A stretch of DNA of 64,000 nt, taken from positions 12,106,199-12,170,198 of the forward strand of contig CM030848.1 of NCBI GenBank assembly GCA_018105865.1, given 5' to 3'. Origin of the DNA: Metaphire vulgaris (lineage: Eukaryota > Annelida > Clitellata > Crassiclitellata > Megascolecidae). The stretch's first letter is position 1. Every line of letters begins with the position of its first letter. Position numbers and translations under genes: made by a program. This document shows positions 59,626 to 64,000 of this stretch, piece by piece. Under the pieces are notes generated by a model. That model made no database searches. It saw nothing but the letters and a program-made list of their open reading frames with translations, and was not told the origin of the DNA.

Positions 59626-60480
59626 GGTTCAACCAGTATATATGGGCATTAAATCCCTACCTCACTCCACCCCTAGACAATTCGAACCCTAGTTTTAATC
59701 GGATTCTGGGGTAACGACAGAAGTCAACGCAATTGGTTCGTTAGGCCTGATTGAAACAACGTGTTCCAACGAGTTTCTTCTCCGCTCAAATACGGCCATG
59801 GAGGGACGTCAACAAAACGAAAGTCATGACGAATATCTTGTGCGATGGTTAATACGTCGATCGAAGGATGGCCTGCGTCTTGAATCTCTTGATATTATTA
59901 TATCTGGTCCACTGTAGACTATGACAGTTTTTTTTATTTATGTCTAAAGAATAGGCTAGACAAAAATCTCGCAAAGGCCGTGAAAGGCGTCTAAAGTCGC
60001 TTGTTGCGCTTTCTGCTGAGTTTGGAAATCGTCTTTTCGTCCTGTATGGAAACGGCGTTTGACTGAGTGATGAAAGATGAAAGACAACGATTTCATTCGT
60101 AAATTCTCACATCCACGCAACTTATTTGGCCTACTATCATGGCGCAGCGAAGGGGGAGCAGAGGGCAAATGCCCCCGGGCGCCAAGGACGAGGGACACCA
60201 ACGATGCCAGTCGTAGGCCTACATGTCTTGGTAAATAAGCGAAGACCTTTTTTGCTCGTCAGACATTCTCAGAGGTTAATGGACACAATGTTTCTACTTC
60301 GCACGCAAGCGCTAAAATCCCAGACTAAGCCACTTGGCTTACTTGAGTTTCGTGGGAGTGAATGTTACTAGCAATTTCTAGTGCTTCTCTAAACCATGAA
60401 GTCCATATATATTATTCCAAATTTAGACGGGTGGATACTTCCCACTCCAAAAACATAAATTTGCACTTAACTTCTCAGGC
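59626..60480. other. Anonymous DNA with a MITE-like remnant
   Basis: 60139-60262 resembles family A/B ends (GGCGCAGCGAAGGGG, TTTTTTGCTCGTCAG). No gene seen. Confidence 0.4.
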
Positions 60481-60485
60481 AAAAG

Positions 60486-60487
<2 letters not shown>

Positions 60488-60582
<95 letters not shown>
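60488..60582. repeat. (AAT)n microsatellite
   Basis: About 95 bp of pure AAT. Confidence 0.97.
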
Positions 60583-61043
60583 GTGGTTAATTAGGGTCTG
60601 TCCTGTATGAGAATTACTAGGCCTACGCTTCGGCCATTATGGTCTTGCTGTGTAATCTCATTCTTTGCTTTTTGTACTTTGGTAGGTTCGTTTGTCTTCT
60701 TGTCTTTGCATCTACGAGTACAAAACTACGCTGTAGAATAATAGAGCTACATGAATGCCTCATTCAGTTACTGTACTGTATAACTGTTGCAATACTTCAT
60801 CTGCAGTCCAGTTGTTCTACAAGACCAATCTGGTAGCCTATCTTATAGTTAGGTTTATTTAGGTTTATTTTAAGAGCATTTACACCAGTAGCCATTACTA
60901 TCTTCTCATCTAATTCATTACAGTTATCAACCACTTTAGCATTAAAAATGTTCAAGTCTCCCAACTACAAGGCGACCCAATAAAAACGACACCTCTCTAT
61001 TTCTGGCTAGGGCATCGCGGCACTGACAAACTCTCTCTTAAGT
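60583..61043. other. Anonymous intergenic DNA
   Basis: Nothing recognised. Confidence 0.35.
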
Positions 61044-61315
61044 CAGTGGCGTAGCCAGGATTTCCGGAAGGGGGTTGGTTTTGATCATAACCAACTAACC
61101 AACTTCGAAAAATCTCGACAAACAAAAAAGGTCGTCGCCTTACATGTTTACATTCTACACCGCTTAGAAAAATTATTTTCGATCGGCAGCCAAGGGGAGG
61201 TTTTGACCTCCAAAACCGCGTCGGGAAATAAAAAATGTACGGAAGCACATTTTAAAAAATTTTCATCGGCAGCCAAGGGGTTTTAACCCCAAATCCTCCC
61301 TTGGCTACGCCACTG
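61044..61315. mobile_element. hAT-like MITE family A
   Basis: Ends CAGTGGCGTAGCCAGGATTT and CCTTGGCTACGCCACTG with perfect target duplication TCTTAAGT (61036-61043 and 61316-61323). Contains GACAAACAAAAAAGGTCGTC. Confidence 0.93.
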
Positions 61316-61697
61316 TCTTAAGTACAAGCTCCCAAACACAGCGTGGGACAATAATAATTAATTTTGACAAAGGGGAATTATCGAAAGCGTTGACCGGCAT
61401 CGAATGAAAAATTAGACTTTACAGGTCGGAGATTGACTTCTGTGCTCCCAACAGTGGACTTTGACATTCTCTATCCAGAGAATTTAATCACCTGTCAGAG
61501 CACCTGTTCCTTTGAATTCCGCGAAACCAAACAGATGCGCACTTGGTTAAGGCACGATCGAGCTCCGTTCTGGACAATCGCATGGTTAGTACTTGCGCGC
61601 TAAGTTTAGGCTACAGTTGTCGACGCAATTTCCTTTTTAGTCGTTTTAATAACTTTTCTTGAGTTGTCTATTATCTGTATTATTTGTATTATTATCG

Positions 61698-61735
61698 ATG
61701 GCTTTCAGCGAAGATGCAACTGAGAAACCAGAGAG
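61698..61735 (+). CDS. Possible first coding exon of a further gene
   Basis: ATG at 61698 encodes MAFSEDATEKPE and runs into a good donor GAG|GTAAGA at 61736. No domain can be read from 13 codons and no next exon was found before the window end. Speculative. Confidence 0.3.
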
Positions 61736-61805
61736 GTAAGACGCAGGCTAAAGATGGTGATTTATCCGATTGCATCGTTGTTTTATGATATGGTTTGGTC
61801 GTCCA

Positions 61806-62110
61806 TAGTGGCGGTTCCACCATGTTGATGACTGGGGATGCATGCATCTTCCTACCGGGGTTCCGGATGACCTTTTCGCTTGGCAGCCTATTTTTCTCGA
61901 GGTTTTTTAAAAAATTAGTGAAAAATACTGCGAATGACCTTTTTGCTGGTCAGTCTTTTTGGCAAGGTTTCTTAATATATTTAGTGAGCAAAACACTAAC
62001 AATGACCTGTTTTCTCTCTTTCTTTTTTCTTCTTCACTTTTCACCCCCACCAATTTCCTATACAAAATTTTCACCCCCTTCCCCACCAAGAATTCCTGGA
62101 GCCGCCACTG
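61806..62110. mobile_element. hAT-like MITE family B relative, larger copy
   Basis: Ends (T)AGTGGCGGTTCCACC and CCTGGAGCCGCCACTG; two CTTTTTGCTNGTCAG-type motifs (about 61870, 61937). GGTCGTCCAT occurs on both sides, but not directly at the right border. Confidence 0.72.
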
Positions 62111-62690
62111 CCATGCACTGGTCGTCCATTCTCATCGCTGATGATCTGAGAATTTGCATGTCGGCGACAAAGCCATCGACAAGTCTCGATCTGTCTTTTG
62201 CCGTTCTGACGTTTCACAGCCCGTCAAATGCAGGCGTCATCCAGTGGCATAATGTAATGTAATGCAGCATTTGTATAGCGCCTCTTGGGTATATTCTACT
62301 CAGAGGCGCTCCTGGTATTTGAGTCGCATGATAAACTATAGTGGCGTAGCGAAGGTTGCCAGCGCAAAGAGCAAAAAAAGAGGGATTTGCGCCTGTAACT
62401 TGTCACCAAAATATCTTGATAAGCAAAAACACGTCCTCTGATCTTATTCCCGACACTGCAATAGGCCCATACAGGCTCCAAAAGATTCCGAGAAAACGCT
62501 TAGACCTACAATTCTTTTTCCTGTGAATGACTTTAATAGGCCTATGTCAATGTCAGGCTATCTTTTTATATATTACAACTTGGTTTTTGTTTTTCCGTTG
62601 AAATTTTGAGCACACCTCCCTCCCCCAAGAATTTTGTCCCAGTAGCGTAAAATTAATTAATTTGAATTATCTAAAAAATATATTCAACAG
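62111..62690. other. Repeat-derived DNA
   Basis: 62256-62330 resembles a retroelement tail (GCATTTGTATAGCGCCTCTT … AGAGGCGCT); 62340-62440 starts like a MITE (AGTGGCGTAGCGAAGG). No gene seen. Confidence 0.4.
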
Positions 62691-63153
62691 CAGTGATGTT
62701 AATCCTTGTCCTGGTCCTTGTCCTTAAGGACTCCTTAAGGACCAATTTGAAGTCCTTGTCCTTGTCCTCGTCCTTGGGGGTTCGCCCTCGTCCTTATCCT
62801 CGTCCTTGCAGATCGGTCCTTGCCTCGTCATGTAACATAGTCCTTGAAAAGGCATCAAGACCAAATTACTTGTATGCCATTTTCAATTGTACTGATAATT
62901 ATGTTCCAAGTAAGAGTAGTATGTGGATTTATATTTAGGCTACATACTTGCTTTTAGTTACTCTAACTAAAATGTTTAGTCATTGTTTCCTTTATAATAC
63001 CAGTTGAAGAGTTGATTCTTTAGAAGAATTCTTTGCTGCCCAGCGACGTCGGCTCCAGTTGAACGAGTGTTTTCGCAAAGTGGTCTCATAATTAGACCTC
63101 ACCGTGTGTGCATGACTGATCAGCTGCTGGAAACAATTGTTCATTTATTATTA

Positions 63154-63250
<97 letters not shown>

Positions 63251-63664
63251 ACTTGACAATTTCTTAAGCGCAGTAACATAGCTAGGTGGCTAAAGTCAAA
63301 GGCGCATTTGAAATGCAGCATTGCTGTTGACTATAGACTATGTTTTACAACGTTCTTTTTTTCCTTTTCTAATTTTGTGATTGGAATTGAAATTGTGTTT
63401 TTTTTCCTTTCTGACTTTTTTGTCTGACAGAAGTTGGTCCTTGTCCTTGTCCTTGATCCTTGTCCTTGATCCTTGTCCTTGGGGGTCAGTCCTTGTATTC
63501 TTTGTGCTTGAGGGGTAAGTCCTCGTCCTTGTCCTCGTCCTTGGAGGGTCGGTCCTTGTCCTTATCCTCGTCCTTGGGGTCAGTCCTTGTCCTTATCCTC
63601 GTCCTTGGGGTCAGTCCATGTCCTTATTCTCGTCCTTGGGGGTCGGGCCTTGTTAACATCACTG
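62691..63664 (+). mobile_element. hAT transposon remnant with transposase C-terminus
   Basis: Inverted ends CAGTGATGTTAA and TTAACATCACTG with perfect 8-bp target duplication TTCAACAG (62683-62690 and 63665-63672). At about 63037-63150 the + strand encodes CPATSAPVERVFSQSGLIIR followed by PHRVCMTDQLLETIV, the conserved C-terminal dimerisation region of hAT transposases. The rest of the transposase is gone. Long arrays of TCCTTG(T/G) repeats fill both subterminal regions (62696-62830, 63436-63655) and an ATT tract lies at 63147-63248. Confidence 0.9.
63147..63248. repeat. (ATT)n microsatellite
   Basis: About 100 bp of pure ATT within the hAT remnant. Confidence 0.97.
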
Positions 63665-63672
63665 TTCAACAG

Positions 63673-64000
63673 TGTAGAATAGTAAACAAATGTGTTAAGT
63701 TTATTCGCTAGATGGCAGCGGAGCAGACTTGATTCTCATCCAACGTATTAGCCTATGTATAAAGCCTTAAACTTTATTATTAGGCCTATATATGTGCGTA
63801 CAGTGCGTTGTCGTCGTCATCATCATCATCATCATCATCATCAGCAGCAGCATCTGAATCATCATCAGCATCATCGAACTTCTATGGCGTCATTTAGTAA
63901 TGTTCTTGGCATCAATCGACGGTCGCTCCCCTTGATTTGAATGGTAGGCCTAGTCCTCCATCGTCAAACCCAATAGGTCAGTCCGGTTTTCTATCAAACG
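63673..64000. other. Window end, anonymous DNA
   Basis: Contains a CAT/CAG repeat (63812-63875). No exon is convincingly seen. Confidence 0.4.

Overview
The window looks like nuclear DNA of an invertebrate animal. Genes are split by GT-AG introns, intergenic DNA is full of microsatellites and short inverted-repeat transposons, and the coding exons translate to animal families. The 8-mer TAGGCCTA is very common here, and a SUEL-type lectin domain is present. Both make me think of a marine deuterostome, possibly an echinoderm, but this is inference and the species is not determined.

Four gene models can be supported. (1) 730-2943, + strand: the last four exons of the farnesyltransferase beta subunit (FNTB); its 5' part lies outside the window. 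(2) 6646-7529, + strand: an acidic, low-complexity protein I do not recognise, best modelled as two exons. (3) about 19600-34187, + strand: a seven-exon single-pass membrane receptor with signal peptide, SUEL/galactose-binding lectin domain, CUB domain, sushi domain, transmembrane helix and a cytoplasmic tail of about 170 residues. All extracellular module borders are phase 1. (4) 35822-58200, - strand: a near-complete PAR-3 polarity scaffold (PARD3) in 19 exons with N-terminal oligomerisation domain, PDZ2, PDZ3, the aPKC-binding motif and a Gln-rich C-terminus. PDZ1 could not be found, and the exon carrying the end of PDZ3 has a 2-nt frame disruption. A possible first coding exon of a fifth gene lies at 61698-61735 (+).

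The rest is mostly mobile DNA. I count about 30 short inverted-repeat elements starting CAG and ending CTG (or CATGGG/CCCATG), most with recognisable 8-bp target duplications as expected for the hAT superfamily. One of them (62691-63664) still encodes a hAT transposase C-terminus. Six near-identical elements of about 80 bp are each bounded by TTAA, as expected for piggyBac-type insertion. Other elements are two TA-flanked pogo/mariner-like MITEs, one long-inverted-repeat element, a CR1/L2-like LINE inside PARD3 intron 1, and a second LINE fragment at 9.4-10.5 kb that was hit by two successive insertions. Several insertions sit 15-60 bp from splice sites of the receptor and PARD3 genes. Region by region: 0-6.6 kb FNTB end and MITEs; 6.6-7.9 kb acidic gene; 8-15 kb MITE and microsatellite field; 15-27.5 kb microsatellite-rich 5' part of the receptor gene; 27.5-34.2 kb receptor domains; 35.8-58.2 kb PARD3; 58.2-64 kb PARD3 upstream region and more mobile DNA.

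The protein genes have no shared pathway that the sequence reveals. FNTB is a cytosolic prenylation enzyme, PAR-3 a cell-polarity scaffold, and the receptor a putative carbohydrate- or protein-binding surface molecule.
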